Below the pieces are notes generated by a model. The model searched no databases and was not told the origin of the DNA. It was given only the letters and a program-made list of their open reading frames with translations. A stretch of 64,000 nt of DNA, from the NCBI GenBank assembly GCA_009829735.1, contig CM020618.1, positions 30,480,894-30,544,893 of the forward strand. Reading direction: 5' to 3'. The DNA comes from Pyropia yezoensis (taxonomy: Eukaryota > Rhodophyta > Bangiophyceae > Bangiales > Bangiaceae). Both the position numbers and the translations under genes were made by a program. Shown here piece after piece: positions 10,080 through 22,000 of this stretch (positions are counted from its first letter, which is position 1; each line of letters starts with the position of its first letter).

Positions 10080-10724
10080 TGTAGCGTGATGGGACCCAGA
10101 TTCCCGGACCCAGAAACCACAACCACACGCACAGAGACCACAGTCCGAAGCCCAGATAGGAACAGGTAAGAGCTCTTGCTGATCCACTCGCCCGCCACGA
10201 TGCGAGGCAGCGGTAAACAGGACAAAAGCCCGAAGGAGAAGGAACCCAAAGCACTGTTGATTTTACAAGATGGCCCCGGGGAGAACCCCGAAGCACCCCT
10301 CAAAAACCTTCCCCCCCTGGCCGCTCCAGGGGCCCAGAGCGAGGCCACCAGAGGGCGCCCCCAGCGGGCCATTTGCCAGCAAGGCATCGGCCGCTCACCG
10401 GGCCAACACACGAAAAGCAAGCGAAATCCCCCCACTCACAAATGTCAATCCCCCCAAAAAACCCAGTGCGTAAAAGGGGAAAGACACGAAATCACGCAAG
10501 GAGAATAAACGCGAAAAATCAAGCAAATAACCCGAAGGTCAGTATGCCCCAACCCGGCAAGTCCTTCACTCCGGGGGACCAATCAGGGCACCGGGCGTGT
10601 CGCCACTGCCCCGGGCCACCGATGCAGGGATCCCAAGCCAGCGCGTGGTTCCACGTAACGCTGCCAGCCGGGCCCCAAGTCAGCCTCCGGGGTCCCAACG
10701 GTACCTGAGGGCCACAACGCCACA
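10080..10724 (-). repeat. 3' LTR of element B
   Basis: 645 bp; on the minus strand it starts TGTGGCGTTGTGG and ends CACGCTACA. It has the same length as the 5' LTR at 42082-42726 but many substitutions. It lies in inverted orientation to the B-type LTR at 9069-9642, 437 bp away. Confidence 0.9.
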
Positions 10725-11192
10725 TGGCCCCCTCACTTGGGCCGAGCGTCCCGCCGGCCAGCAAGGAAACCGAGAAAAGGGACTGGGGAACGTATGACAG
10801 GGTTACAACAGGGCCACAGCTGACGCGTTGTGGGGCCACTGTCTGTCAACAGCGACCCGCCGACCAGTGTCTTGTGCCATGGGAACTCTTTGAGACTGGC
10901 CAGGGGCTGGTACAGGAGAGGTGTGGGCCACGCGTAGGGGAAACCAAAGAGGGTGTGGCGCAGCCCGCGCCGGCCGCCCGCCTGCATTCCTCCCCCCCGT
11001 CGCCCTCCCCATGTGGCGCCGCACGCCAGGGGGGGTGACGCGGTGTAGGGGCACAGGCGGGGGCCAGCGGAACGTGGGCGCAGCCCAGGTACCATTTCGA
11101 ACGCAGGGGGCCAGTGGATAAGAGCACCCTCACGGGTTCCCTCGTCCCCAGCACCCGGATCGCATTGTACCATCGTTCCCGCGGCGCTTTCC
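10725..11192 (-). other. Non-coding 3' internal region of element B with polypurine tract
   Basis: On the minus strand this ends CCCAAGTGAGGGGGCCA directly before the 3' LTR, a plausible polypurine tract. The rest matches 8635-9068 in inverted orientation. No gene is seen; by position it should hold the promoter of the antisense ORF that starts about 11193. Confidence 0.65.
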
Positions 11193-13039
11193 ATGGCCAC
11201 CTGGTTCTGCCTCGTTACCTCGTCCCGCTTCTCCGTCTCCGTGCCCACGTACCCCACCACACGTACCACCACGTTCCCCTCCACCTGGGCCGCCATAGAA
11301 ACCGGGTGCGCCGCGGCGGGTTCGCCTGCTGGCGCGGGCCCTGGGGTCCCCGACCGTCAAGGTGACCGAGCTGGGCAAGATTGCCCCGGTACTGGGCCAG
11401 GCATACTGGGTGGGCAAGGCGTACACGCTACTCAAGGTGGCCCTGCTACTGGGCCAGACGTTAACTACGAGCCAAGAAGAAACCGGGGCGGGCCAGTTGT
11501 TCGCGGCCATAGTTGGCGTGGTTCCTGAAGACTTCGGACCCGAGGCGGCTACGGCGTGGCGTCGGGAGGAGGCGCGAGGTTGGGTTACTGGTACCCGGTC
11601 TCATGGGATCTTTCAAGCCGTGGACGGGAGCTGACCGGGTAACTCGTTTCGTAAGCAGATGGCAGTGATGCTGGAAGCTCGAATCCCTGTCCTTGCGGAC
11701 CGTTCCCTATCGATCACGGTTGTACGGCACGCGGACGAGGTCGGGTACGTCGAACGGTTCAAGGCGGTCCGCATGGAACTCATCCCAGGGACCCTACCTG
11801 CCGCACCTTCAACCGGTTATCTGATCGGGTCTCCCCCGTACCTGAACCGTCCCGGGTTCCAAGTGACCCAGCCTAGCCTGGTGTTCAGTCGGCAACATCT
11901 TGACAAGAGTCGGTTCCTGGTCGGGTGGCATCCACAAGAGTTCCCCGGCTGTTCAGCGGCTACCCGTGGGCTCCATTACGTTCGGGTTCCACACTGGTTC
12001 GAGAACGTGGAACAACCATTCGGGGCCCTTGTGGAACTTCCTGCCGTCCAGTGATACTTCACGGAACTTCTTCGTTAGTCGGACGCGTTCGCTTGGTACG
12101 TGTTTCAAACGGAATGGGCTACAAACTGTGCGGTGTACCTGCTCGAGTTCGCAAGGCGAGAGGGTTACCTGTGCCACTTCTCTAGGCCCCTTAGTACGTG
12201 GATCCAGCGCGTTGGTACCCGTATCATCTGTCAGGGTCCCGGTGGCGTGGACGAGGCCGCAGTGCGGGACCTGGACGCCCTTCTGACCCTCACTGACCAA
12301 GTGGTCTCCGTGGCGGGGGCTCCGTGCGCGTCTCCTTACTTCGAGGAAACGTCGCAAGGATCGCGGTTCTTTCGTCCGGGTTCGGTTCGATAGTCGGGAC
12401 GGGGTATGGGCGGCTCTGGTAGACGAGGACCTGGCCCCATTGGACCTACCGTACTTGTCGGACGTACTGGAAGGGCGTGAGATCCTCGGGGCCCAGGACC
12501 AGAACGCTGATCAGTCGAACAAGAAGGTTCCGGCAGGTCCCTCTGGGTTTTTGGGCGCTCGGTCATCGGGGTCAGCGGGTCATCGTTCCAACCCTCCCGG
12601 GAGTCGTATCTTGTACGTGGCCAACTATCTGGACCATGGAGACGTGCCCGACGCGGAACTCATGGACCTGAAGGGAAACCTGACTACCACGGCGGTTCTT
12701 GGGCTTCGCACTTTCTTTGGGGGTCCCGCAGACGTCCTTGCTAACGCTCATTTCGGGCCCATGTTGTCGGTCTCCCTGCCCGCGACGGTTAACCTTGGGG
12801 CCCGTGTAGTCGAGTGGACCCTTGTTCAAAGGGGATCCAGTAACCCATACTACAAAGGGATACTGAACCTGGTTGACCGTAACGGGATCCGTGGGGACCT
12901 TGGTGCCGAGTTGGGTAACGCCGAGGCGGCCGGGCGACGTGCCTGGACTGGGACCAAGGAAGGTTCTCGGGTCCGTGGCCGGGACGACATGGACGAGGAA
13001 GAGTCTAATTGTCCCGACAGTCATTTCCGTAGGCACTAG
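11193..13039 (+). pseudogene. Antisense ORF of element B (degenerate)
   Basis: The plus strand is largely open in one frame from about 11362 to 12393 with a few in-frame stops, then shifts to another frame (12440-13039). The middle part (about 11860-12330) resembles the core of the A2 antisense protein: an HYVRVPHWF segment against QVEVPYGF, RREGYLCHFSRPLSTWIQ against RRGMLWHLPLRLIQGLEQ, then an acidic helical stretch (RDLDALLTL against LTLLEEMLRL). Position and direction match too, lying between integrase and the 3' LTR and opposite to pol. The C-terminal end is acidic and basic (GRDDMDEEE) rather than Arg/Ser-rich. The function is unknown. The homology is by eye only. Confidence 0.6.
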
Positions 13040-13084
13040 GTTAGCGAGGGTATGAGGGTTCTGCGGGCGTGTTCCGTGCGTTGA

Positions 13085-13272
13085 CCCTACGTCTTGTTGC
13101 TTGGAGGGTCATAAAGTTTCCACTGGTTCTTGCCATCCTCTTGGTAGTCCTGCCCCCTTTCCATAATCACCCTTTCTTGTAATCCCTGAAAGGAAAGTGA
13201 GAGTAATGGGGGAAAGGGGGAAAGAACCAAACCAAGGTTAGCAAGAAACAGAATTCCAAGTGGCCCTCCTTT

Positions 13273-13309
<37 letters not shown>

Positions 13310-13317
13310 AAGACAAT
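13085..13317 (+). repeat. Poly(A)-ended segment, possible SINE-like insertion
   Basis: About 190 bp of sequence less GC-rich than its surroundings ends in a pure run of 44 A (13274-13317). It lies between the antisense ORF and the chromodomain remnant of element B. I found no convincing target duplication and no A/B-box promoter, so a retroposed short element, a captured transcript end and a simple A-tract expansion all remain possible. Confidence 0.4.
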
Positions 13318-13589
13318 GTATTCCTTGCCACATTCATGTTGACTGGGACCCTATGTTGAGCCTGTGACCTTCCTATGCACATGGGCCTCTTGGATGGCAC
13401 TCAACCTCGGCGGGGTCCGACTGACCAGGTCAAGGGTGCGTGGCCCAGGGTTGGCAACGGGGCCACATATCCGCGCCCGCTTCAAGGTTCCAGGGCCACA
13501 CAGCATAGGTATCATTGAAGGGTTCCAGTAGTACGATGGCCTCCTCATCCCGCAGTGGAGGTTCGGTCCCAACGCGTTCACAGCACTGG

Positions 13590-15948
13590 ATAACCATGGC
13601 GCTGTCGAACGTATGGTAAGGTTCCCAGGTATCCTCGGACTAGGCGTAACCCCACCAGCGTACCAAGAGCCAAACGTTCCTTTCCAAGGTGGGCCCGTGT
13701 CATCTCACGTACCTGGCGTGCGTTGCAACTGAACTCCTTGGGATACGGGGATTCTGGGAGCCGGTCCAGCTCAAACGTACGCATGCCTTCAGGGATAACG
13801 AACTCAAACAGGGCCACGCCAGTACTCTGTTGTGGCCTTGTGTTGTGCGCCACGGTAAGCACGGAAACCAATTCGTCCCACTGGTCGTGATGGTCCTCGA
13901 TGTACGTACGTAACTGGGCCACGATGGTACGGTTAAAGCGTTCAACTTGTCCCTGGGTCTGCGGATGGTACGTGGTAGACGTTACGTGTTTGATCCCAAG
14001 CATACTGCCGACGCTCGGAAGTGCGTAGACACCAGCTGGGGCCCGCTGTCTGTCAGTAACGTTTCCGGGGGCCCGTAAGAAGCGACCCATGTATCCAAAA
14101 AGGCCGAGGCCACCACTTCCGCGTCTTGACTACTGATGGGTACCACTCTGGTAAGCTTGGTAGACCTGTCCACGATAACCAAAAGGTACTTGTTCCCGTT
14201 CACTGTCTCGGGCAAGGGTCCCACCAGGTCAAGGCATACGTCCTTAAAGGGATCCGTGGCGGGGAACAACTTCAGCGGATTGGTACGTCGCCGTCCCCGA
14301 ACCATACCCTTGGAAGTAGCGGTACAGTTGGTAACAAAAGCATGCATGTCGGCCACTATAGTTTCCCAGTAGAACGTTCGTCTCATAGAGGTATACATCT
14401 CATTGATCCCTGGGTGTCCCGCGTGGCCTGGTTCATGTTCCAAAGTCAGTACTTCCTGCTGTAGTTCCTAGGGGACCACAATCTGAACGGCTCGGTCCAG
14501 AGGAGCCAGTTGTACAAGTGACCCTTTTGGTGTTTCCCCGTACCGCGAGTTAGCGTTCCGGTTCATCTCTTCCTGAAGTTCCTTGCAACGCTTGTCGTTT
14601 CCCTGAGCCTTGAGGATCCTATCAACCGACAACGGTGGGTACCTCTTGTGTGTCCTGAAGTTCGGGCGGATCCATCCGGTAAAAAAGTTGGCCATGGTTA
14701 ACAGGGAAGGTATCTTCTCAGGTAAAGGTCCTCGGTCGTGTCCCGTAGTTTCTAGCCTTGACATAAAGTCTGCAGCATGGTTGTGTTGACCAGGGCGGGA
14801 CTCAGAGGTATAATTGTACTCGGCTAACCGAGGTCGCCAACGAGCAAAATGTCCATGGGCTCCGTCCATGTGTAACATCCACTTTAAAGCGGTGTGGTCC
14901 GTGCGTACAATGAAGCGTGTCCCCTCTAGGTACGGTCGTAAAAGAAAGAGAGCCCCAACAACGGCAAGACACTTGCGTTCCGTGGTACTATAGCCCCGTT
15001 CCGCTTGTGTCAGGACCCTGCTCCAGTAACCCACGAGCGTGTAGGCCCCGTCCTCTTGTTCCTGTAGCAAAACGCAACCAATCTGGGCAGCGCTCGCGCC
15101 GGTATCCACAATAAACTGGCCCGAGCGTCGCGGAAGCGCCAGGATCAGCGTGTGGGTCAGACGGTACTTGAGTTCCTCGAACGAGTCTGTCTGAGCCGGA
15201 GTGAAAGGAGGCAAAGGGTCGGGTACCTTGGTACTTGTCATAGCCAACAGAGCGCGGGCCACCTGAGCATAGTCCTTAACAAAGCGACGGTAAACGTTAC
15301 ACATTCCAAGGAATCTGCGTAGGTCCTTCTTGGTTCTCGGTGTCTTGGCTTCCCGTAGCCCGACTAGATTCTTCTCGATCACGCGGAGCTGGCCCTTGCC
15401 GACAATATGGCCAAGGTACTCGACCTCGTCATGAAACAAAAAGCACTTGCTGACCTTAAGGGAAACACCGGCCGTAACGAGTAGCCAAAAGATCTCTTCC
15501 AGGTGTTCTACGTGTTCCGTAGGATTCTTAGAGGAGACAATAATGTCGTCCTGGTACACGAGGCACGTCTTCCACTTAACCCCGGACAGGATCATGTCAA
15601 TGGCCCGTTGAAACGTAGCCGGAGCGTTCGCAAGACCAAAGGCAGCCTTATGTACCGGAAGGTTCCCTCGTGACACGTGAACGTCGTCTTATCCTGGTCC
15701 TCGGCAGCAACAGGGATCTGCCAGTAACAACAGTTCGCGTCCAACATCGAAATCACGGTTGCTTCTCCCAGAAAGTCGATACAGTCGTCCATCCTCGGTA
15801 ACGGGTACGTGTGCTTAACCGTCACATCGCTCAGTCTGCGAGATTAAACAAAGAACCACGGGGTACCATCGGGCTTGAGGACCAAGACGACCGGAAAGGA
15901 CCACTCAGCCTGAGACAGTTCAATGACCCCGAGCGTGGTCTGCTTTTC
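13590..15948 (-). pseudogene. pol of element B, 3' part (reverse transcriptase, RNase H, integrase, chromodomain remnant)
   Basis: Reading from 15948 downward: the reverse transcriptase segment with AEWSFPVVLVLKPDGTPW, then YPLPRMDDCIDF, then the active site CLVYQDDIIV, with YQDD where the family usually has YLDD or YVDD. RNase H follows (FVDTGASAAQIGCVLLQEQ), then the integrase HHCC finger (HEPGHAGHPGINEMY), core motifs DLVGPLP, LLTDSGPQ and YHPQTQGQVERFN, and a chromodomain remnant near 13600-13690 (WEPYHTFD) interrupted by a stop. Frame changes lie near 15670 and 14050, and there is a stop at 14468. The upstream end is cut exactly at the target duplication of element C. The remainder of reverse transcriptase lies at 34002 and above. 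Confidence 0.88.
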
Positions 15949-16519
15949 TGTGGTATCACACTCGATCCTCTCAGACACGTGTCAATATCCCTCGGAGGAA
16001 AGGGACAGGTAACACAGAAAGGGGAACTACGAGAGTGATATGCCTGTTGCCTGACGTGCCTGCTCGCAGAGCAAACAGATACGCACGGTAGTGCACACGG
16101 GGAAGAGGAAAACAAACACGCAGTTGTCTTTTTCCTGAGGGCGCGGGCCAAGGGCGCCTCGCTGTCCCTCTTAACGTGCATCTGGGGGAGCCTCGGCACG
16201 TTGGCCAGGTAGCCCCCCCATACCCCCGAGTGGCCCCGACCCGAGTCTAACCTCGTCAGGTCAGGGGCCACTATCACTACTAACTCTATTCCCACTCACT
16301 AATCTCACACTCAAATTCTCTCAAATCAAGTCCCTCACAAGTATGCAAAAACCCGTCAGAAATCCCTCTCTCACGTGTGGGTAGCGTAGTCCACCGCATC
16401 TCAGTGCCAGGCACGGGCCACGGCCGCCAACCATCACCACACGGCGGGCGTGCTCTGGCACCTGGTGCCCTCTGGTCGCAGTCCCGGGTCGGCACTAAGT
16501 CGGGGCCACGGATGCTACA
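15949..16519 (-). repeat. 3' LTR of element C
   Basis: 571 bp with TGT...ACA ends. It could be mistaken for a solo LTR because element A2 starts 28 bp away, but the TTTTC duplication pairs it with the LTR at 33431-34001. On the minus strand the LTR is preceded by the purine-rich CTAGGGAGGGAGCTA (16520-16534), a plausible polypurine tract. Confidence 0.92.
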
Positions 16520-16547
16520 TAGCTCCCTCCCTAGTCCGGCACATCCT

Positions 16548-17015
16548 TGTGGCAGTATTGACCCCCAGGTAGGGGGCAACACGTGCCATGCAAGGGGCGG
16601 CAGGCCACTAGCCTGATCCGTTCCTCCCCCTGCATTTGGGTCCATATTCCCTAAGTTCGGGATAGTTAGCTTAGTAGTAAATCCAACTTGGATTTGAGGG
16701 TTTTCTGCATTTATCGTCTTGAATTTTCGTGTGGCCCGGTGGGCAGGTGCTGGGGTGGGAGATTCTGAGTGGCGAGATTCTGAGTGGACCCTGGGGGGAT
16801 AAGGGGAGGGACAGCGGGGCTTGGCCCTGCGTCCCCGTCCCGACCAAGAAACTGTTGGACCACACACCATCTTCTTGTTTGTCCGTGGGGGGATTGCCCC
16901 ACAACAGGGATAGAGTGTGTGCGACTTGCACTTCTTCCGGTTCCCCCGACACGGGAGGCAGCCCTGGCACACCGCCCCAACTTGGGTGCCGTGTGTGCTT
17001 GTGGTTTTTGCCACA
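16548..17015 (+). repeat. 5' LTR of A2
   Basis: 468 bp, TGTGGCA...TGCCACA, with the internal 15-bp direct repeat GAGATTCTGAGTGG. I found no difference from the 3' LTR on reading through. No clear TATA box was seen. Confidence 0.95.
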
Positions 17016-17017
17016 TT

Positions 17018-17034
17018 TGGTGGAGCAGCAGGGG
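17018..17034 (+). other. Primer binding site of A2
   Basis: TGGTGGAGCAGCAGGGG, 2 bp after the LTR, identical to the site in A1 and, on the minus strand, in B (42061-42077) and C (33410-33426). Confidence 0.78.
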
Positions 17035-17134
17035 ACAGAGGTAAACTTTACCTCCGGGTGCACCCGGGTGTAGGGGGCCCTCTGTCTCAGAGGAACGGTG
17101 GACTTGGACCGTGTCATACGGATCGTTAGCCAAC

Positions 17135-19081
17135 ATGGCTAGCTCGGACCCCCCGTCGTCCGGGGAGTACACGGGTGACGCACGTACTTCAGTGCCTTTG
17201 AATACTGGTGAGACACAGGTGGGTTTACCTGGGGTCGCAGAGGGACTAGAGGTCCCTCAAGCCAGCAGGACTGGAAGTACGGGCGGGCAACAGGCCACCC
17301 CGACTCAGTCGGGAGTTCACTCGGGTGACACTTCTGACGTGGGTGGGCCGAAGTCTGGCCACCGCGTGGTATACTCAACGGGAACGTCCCAAGGGGTGAG
17401 GACTGTCCCCGCGAGTTCCACTCGGGTTGGAGCCAACTTTGGCATGGAGCCATCGCCAACTAGGCTTTCGGAGGACGGCGGACCTCCGTTGGTCGGCGAT
17501 GGGCTCGCGCCCATGCCCCCGGTTGAGACCCCTGAGGAACGTGGTTACCCCTCAGGTGGACTCCCGAAGGCGGACCGAGACTCAACTGGAGTCGTCAATC
17601 CACTCCTCGCGGAAACTGTCCGTCGGGAGGCGACCAATGTGTTGCGGCAGACTTTGCCGGACCTGGTGGTCACGATGACGAATACTATTCTGAATCAGAT
17701 TGTGGCGAGTTTGCCAGATGGCCTTAATGTCCAGACCGGATTGGGGCCTTCGAGCCCGCAGGCGCAGGGGGTGCCCCCCCTGACACCTATCTCGGGTCGC
17801 CCTGAACAGGGGGCGACCCCTGTGACTCCCAACGAGGGAGCCACACCATACTCGGTGGGGCGTACGCCCTTCATGGGGGAGTTCCCCCCGACAACACCGG
17901 CGGCTACACCAAGCGCGCCGCGCCGGACTACAGGCACTGTGGGTGAACTTACCCCAGTGCCACAGCGGCTGTTCCCTCAACGTGAGGTGCCGCCCAAGAT
18001 CCAGGTAGCCAACCCGGTCTACCAGAGGATCTTTGACTGTGAGACCTACGCCCTCCACAACAAGTCGGTGGCGTATGGTCCTGACCAGGCCCGAGCCATG
18101 GGCCGTGCCAAGAAGAATGCACTTCACTCTTTTGGGCACAAAGCGGAGTGGGATGGAACTCCCCCCCTCCGTGTCTTTGAGTTCCTACGTCGTTTCACAA
18201 AAGCCTGTGACGACAATGCCATAAGTGAAGGCATGGCTTTTTACATGCTACAGGAGTTTACGAAGGGAGACCTGCGGACAGAACTTATGTCCGTCATGCC
18301 CAGCTCCTCAAGTGGAGGCGCTGGGGAGGTGACGTCCTATTTGGAGCTCGTCAACTGGTTGTTGAGGGCCATGGTTGATGAAGCGGCGTTGGCTTCTCAA
18401 GTCGAGGAGTTTACGCAAGCCCATCAGGAAGAGGCGGAGGACGAGTTGTCCTTTGCGGAGCGAGTCCGTAAGCTCAACAATCTTTGTGGGTTTCTTCATC
18501 CACAAGCTGTGGTGAAGAGTCGGTTTGTGGAAGGACTCCACTGGTCAGTCCGGATGGAGACCCGGGAGCATAACACTGCCCGGGCGACCCTGGCCGAGTT
18601 GGCTAGGTTCGCCTACCGCAGAGGCGAGGCCTACCGCAAGTTGCGGGAAGAACAACGCCAGGAGCGTCAGGCCGAGTTGGCCAAGGAACGGGAAGAGGCG
18701 CGCCAGGCCAGAGAGTTGCGAGAGGCACGCCGAATCCGCAAGGAGAGGGTGGTAGCTGCCGTGGGAACTTCCCAAGGTACCTCGTCGTCTTCCCCAGTTG
18801 GGAAGACCCCTCCGGGAACTGATCATCGGTGTTGGAACTGCAACTCCGATGGTCACTGGGCATATGATTGCCCCAAGTTGAGTAAACGCATCCAACAGCT
18901 TGTTAGGAATGCGAGTAAGAAGTCGGCTACGAACGAAGTGCGTTCACGCCGCGAGGGAGGGTCTCGACCAGTGGTGGCGGTCGCCACACCCTCGACGGAG
19001 GGGGCGGACACGTCGTCCTCGGACTCGTCGTCGTCCCCTTCGCCCTCAGATTCGGACGCCAAGTCGGCGGGAAACGAATGA
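17135..19081 (+). CDS. gag: Gag polyprotein of A2
   Basis: 648 residues. ATG 17135 (AACATGGCTAGC) is chosen because it is the first in-frame ATG after the leader and is conserved in A1. The N-terminal half is Ser/Thr/Pro/Gly-rich and probably disordered. A Retrotrans_gag-type capsid region follows (about FEFLRRFTKACDDNAISEGM to the LNNLCGFLHPQ area), then a long Arg/Glu-rich helix that looks like a coiled coil (EEQRQERQAELAKEREEAR). Next come the nucleocapsid zinc knuckle CWNCNSDGHWAYDC (CX2CX4HX4C) and an acidic Ser/Asp tail. Gag packages the RNA and forms the particle. The stop overlaps the pol start as ATGA. Confidence 0.93.
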   Translation: MASSDPPSSGEYTGDARTSVPLNTGETQVGLPGVAEGLEVPQASRTGSTGGQQATPTQSGVHSGDTSDVGGPKSGHRVVYSTGTSQGVRTVPASSTRVGANFGMEPSPTRLSEDGGPPLVGDGLAPMPPVETPEERGYPSGGLPKADRDSTGVVNPLLAETVRREATNVLRQTLPDLVVTMTNTILNQIVASLPDGLNVQTGLGPSSPQAQGVPPLTPISGRPEQGATPVTPNEGATPYSVGRTPFMGEFPPTTPAATPSAPRRTTGTVGELTPVPQRLFPQREVPPKIQVANPVYQRIFDCETYALHNKSVAYGPDQARAMGRAKKNALHSFGHKAEWDGTPPLRVFEFLRRFTKACDDNAISEGMAFYMLQEFTKGDLRTELMSVMPSSSSGGAGEVTSYLELVNWLLRAMVDEAALASQVEEFTQAHQEEAEDELSFAERVRKLNNLCGFLHPQAVVKSRFVEGLHWSVRMETREHNTARATLAELARFAYRRGEAYRKLREEQRQERQAELAKEREEARQARELREARRIRKERVVAAVGTSQGTSSSSPVGKTPPGTDHRCWNCNSDGHWAYDCPKLSKRIQQLVRNASKKSATNEVRSRREGGSRPVVAVATPSTEGADTSSSDSSSSPSPSDSDAKSAGNE

Positions 19082-22000
19082 CCGTTGGAGCTGGTCGTCC
19101 GAAGCTCACAACGGCAGCCTCGGCCAAGTGGGCCAAGAGGACGAACCAACCGTGTCGGATACTGCGGCGACCTAAGGGAGTCCGCCCACCTCGGGTGGGA
19201 CTTCCCAAGAACGTAAACCCACGTCGGGTCATCGCGGTGCTGACGGGTGAGAACTTCCAGGTGGCTGGACGGGTGCAACTTGCCCCCGGCCGCGCCTGTT
19301 GTGTCCGTATCGTATTTGATACCGGGTCAGGAGCCTCCTTGATACGCAAGTCGCTATTACCAAAGGGGATGAGGCTCCAACGCTGGAAGTCTAAAGCTGA
19401 CCATCTGATCGATATCAATGGTGGGGTACTTCCCATCGTTGGTGCCGTGACCCTACCAACTCGGTTGGGGACCCATGAGGTCGACGTGACCTATGGTGTA
19501 GTTGAGAATATATCGGTACCCCTGCTTCTGGGTACCCCTTATGTCGTAACACAAGTGCCTTTGATTTGTGGCCCTGAGTACTGGGTCAAGTTGATGAATG
19601 GGGAGACTATCCCCATCCTTGGTAAGGGAAAGTCTGTGGCTCCTGTGACAGTTTCACAGTCGAAGCCTGTTTGTTCTGTGAGGGAAGGGTTTACTGCTAC
19701 TCTGCGTTTAGCCCGTAAAGTCATGTTGCCCCCCAACTCGGTGGCGCACGTGGATGTTGTAACTGATTATGCGGGGAACGGGTTGGTGCACCCTAACCCC
19801 CGTCTTGCTCGCAAGCACCAAGTGCATGTTGCCCTTGGCACGATGGACTCCAAAGCCGGAGTCCCGTGGAGGATCCAGGTGATGAACCTGAGCTCGTCGC
19901 CCAAGTTCTTCAAGTCGGGGGCCAAGTTCGGCTATATCGACCAACATGAGGGACCGGTAGTAGCGGTCACCCTCAACGCGGGCGCAAGTAGCGACCCGAA
20001 GTCCGGAAAGGAGAAGCATCAAGCCAAGTCGGCCACCTCTCCTCGGCCCCATGTGAACATGGAGGGTGTTCCCCCCCGGTTGAGGGTTCAAGTTGAACGC
20101 CTCTTGGACCAATATCACAAGTTGTGGGATGGTCAATTGGGACTCATGAGAGCCACCCAACACCGGATCGAGTTGAAGCCCGGTGCACCCCCTATACGCC
20201 AACAACCGTATAGGGGAGGACCTCGTTCAAGGGCCCTCGTTAAGGAGCAAGTTGCTCGCATGGAGGCCCTCGATGTGATCGAGGCCAGCAACGCCGAGTG
20301 GGCGAGTCCGGTGGTTATCGTCCCCAAAGTTGATGGGACCCCCCGGTTTTGTATCGACTACCGTAAGCTCAACGAGAGCACGGTGAAGGACAGTTATCCC
20401 CTACCTAGGATGGATGACTGTCTGGACTCCCTGGGGGAGGCAAACGTGTTCTCTACCCTGGACTGTAACGCGGGGTACTGGCAAATTCCCATTGCCCCGG
20501 AGGACAGGCATAAAACTACCTTTACCTGTCACTGTGGTACCTACCAGTGCAAACGCCTACCGTTTGGTCTGTGTAACGCGCCGGCAACTTTCCAGCGCGC
20601 TATGGACATGATTCTCGCCGGAGTACGGTGGCAGATCTGTCTTGTGTACCTAGACGATATCATTGTGTTCTCCCGAAGTCCGGAGGAACACATTGGCCAT
20701 CTTGGCCAGGTGTTCAAGCTACTTGCTGACGCCGGTGTGTCACTGAAGGCGAGTAAGTGCCACCTCTTCACTCAAGAGGTGGAGTACTTGGGACATGTTG
20801 TCCGTCCTAGGCGTCTCAGTGTTAACGAGAAGAACTTGAGGGCCATACGTAAGGCTCAGTACCCCCGGACCCAGACCCAGATGAGGAGCTTCCTCGGGAT
20901 GTGTAACGTGTACCGACGTTTCACCAAGGGCTTCGCCAAGGTGGCGAAGCCGTTGAATGAGCTAGTGAGCTCAACGCTACCGAAGAACCTGCCTCCCCCA
21001 AGTCGGGTGGAGCAGGAATCCTTTGAGACTCTTCGGGACCTTCTGCTGAAGCCCCCCATCTTGGCTATTCCTAGGTTGGGAGGCCACTACATCCTGGATG
21101 TGGACGCTAGCTACGACCAACTTGGTTGTGTGTTGCTTCAGCAACAGCCGGACAAGGAGTACTTGCCGGTGGGATACTTCAGCAAGGGGCTAAACTCGGC
21201 CGAGAAGAACTACGGAGTCACCGAGTTGGAAGGACTCGCAGTGGTATGGGCGGTGACGTCACTTCGTCACTACCTAGAGGGTGAGAAGTTCCTCATCCGC
21301 TGTGACCACCGCGCGTTGCAGTTCATCTTCAAAACGGACTGTACGAACACTCGTCTCAACCGGTGGAGGGTGCGACTTGCACCCTTCAACTTTGATATTG
21401 AGTACCGACCTGGCAGGCAACATGCCCTTGCCGACGGCCTCTCTCGGGTACCTACCGAGGGACTGGACACCACCCCAGTCGATGAGGACATCCCCATCGT
21501 GGGGGTAGTCACGCGCTCGGGTCAGGCGTTGAATCCCGAGGCGCCAGGGAACAAGAAGTACTTGCCCCTGTCCCTGGACGAAGTAGTGAAGGCCCAGGCC
21601 GAGGATCTCTTCTGCAAGTCGCAGAGGGATACCCTGGATACAGTGGCGGAGACGCGGTTCTTCCTGGGAGACGATGGCCTCCTCATGAGGAGGGGGGTAT
21701 TCCAGGGGACCGAACAACTTGTCGTCCCCGCATCCCTCAAGGACAGTATCCTTGAGAGGGAGCATAACGCTCCCACGGGTGGACACCTGGGGTCTAGTAA
21801 ACTGTACCAGACCCTGAGGACCAGGTACTACTGGCCGTCCATGGTGGTGGACATCTACAGTTGGGTGGCTGCCTGCACAAGTTGTGCACAGAACCGTCTG
21901 ATGGAACGGCGGCCTACTACGGCTATGCTATTGTTCCCGGCCAAGGAGCCCTTCGCCGCGTTGGCGATGGACATCCTTGGGCCACTGCCAGTGACCGAGG

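Noticed and set aside
10080..11160. B LTR about 1.1 kb long, because 8635-9642 matches it over that length
   Set aside because: The 5' LTR ends at 42726 with a perfect ACCTT duplication and D gag right next to it, so the LTR is 645 bp and the rest is internal sequence.
15949..16519. Solo LTR of family C
   Set aside because: The TTTTC duplication at its left end is matched only at 34002-34006 beyond the other C LTR, and the two halves of B reverse transcriptase rejoin in frame. It is the 3' LTR of a complete but interrupted element.
16286..17117. Minus-strand ORFs across family A LTRs (repeated at 486-987, 8124-8746 and 25348-26217)
   Set aside because: They are the reverse of LTR sequence, appear identically in every LTR copy, and start or end in unrelated flanks, so open length here is incidental.
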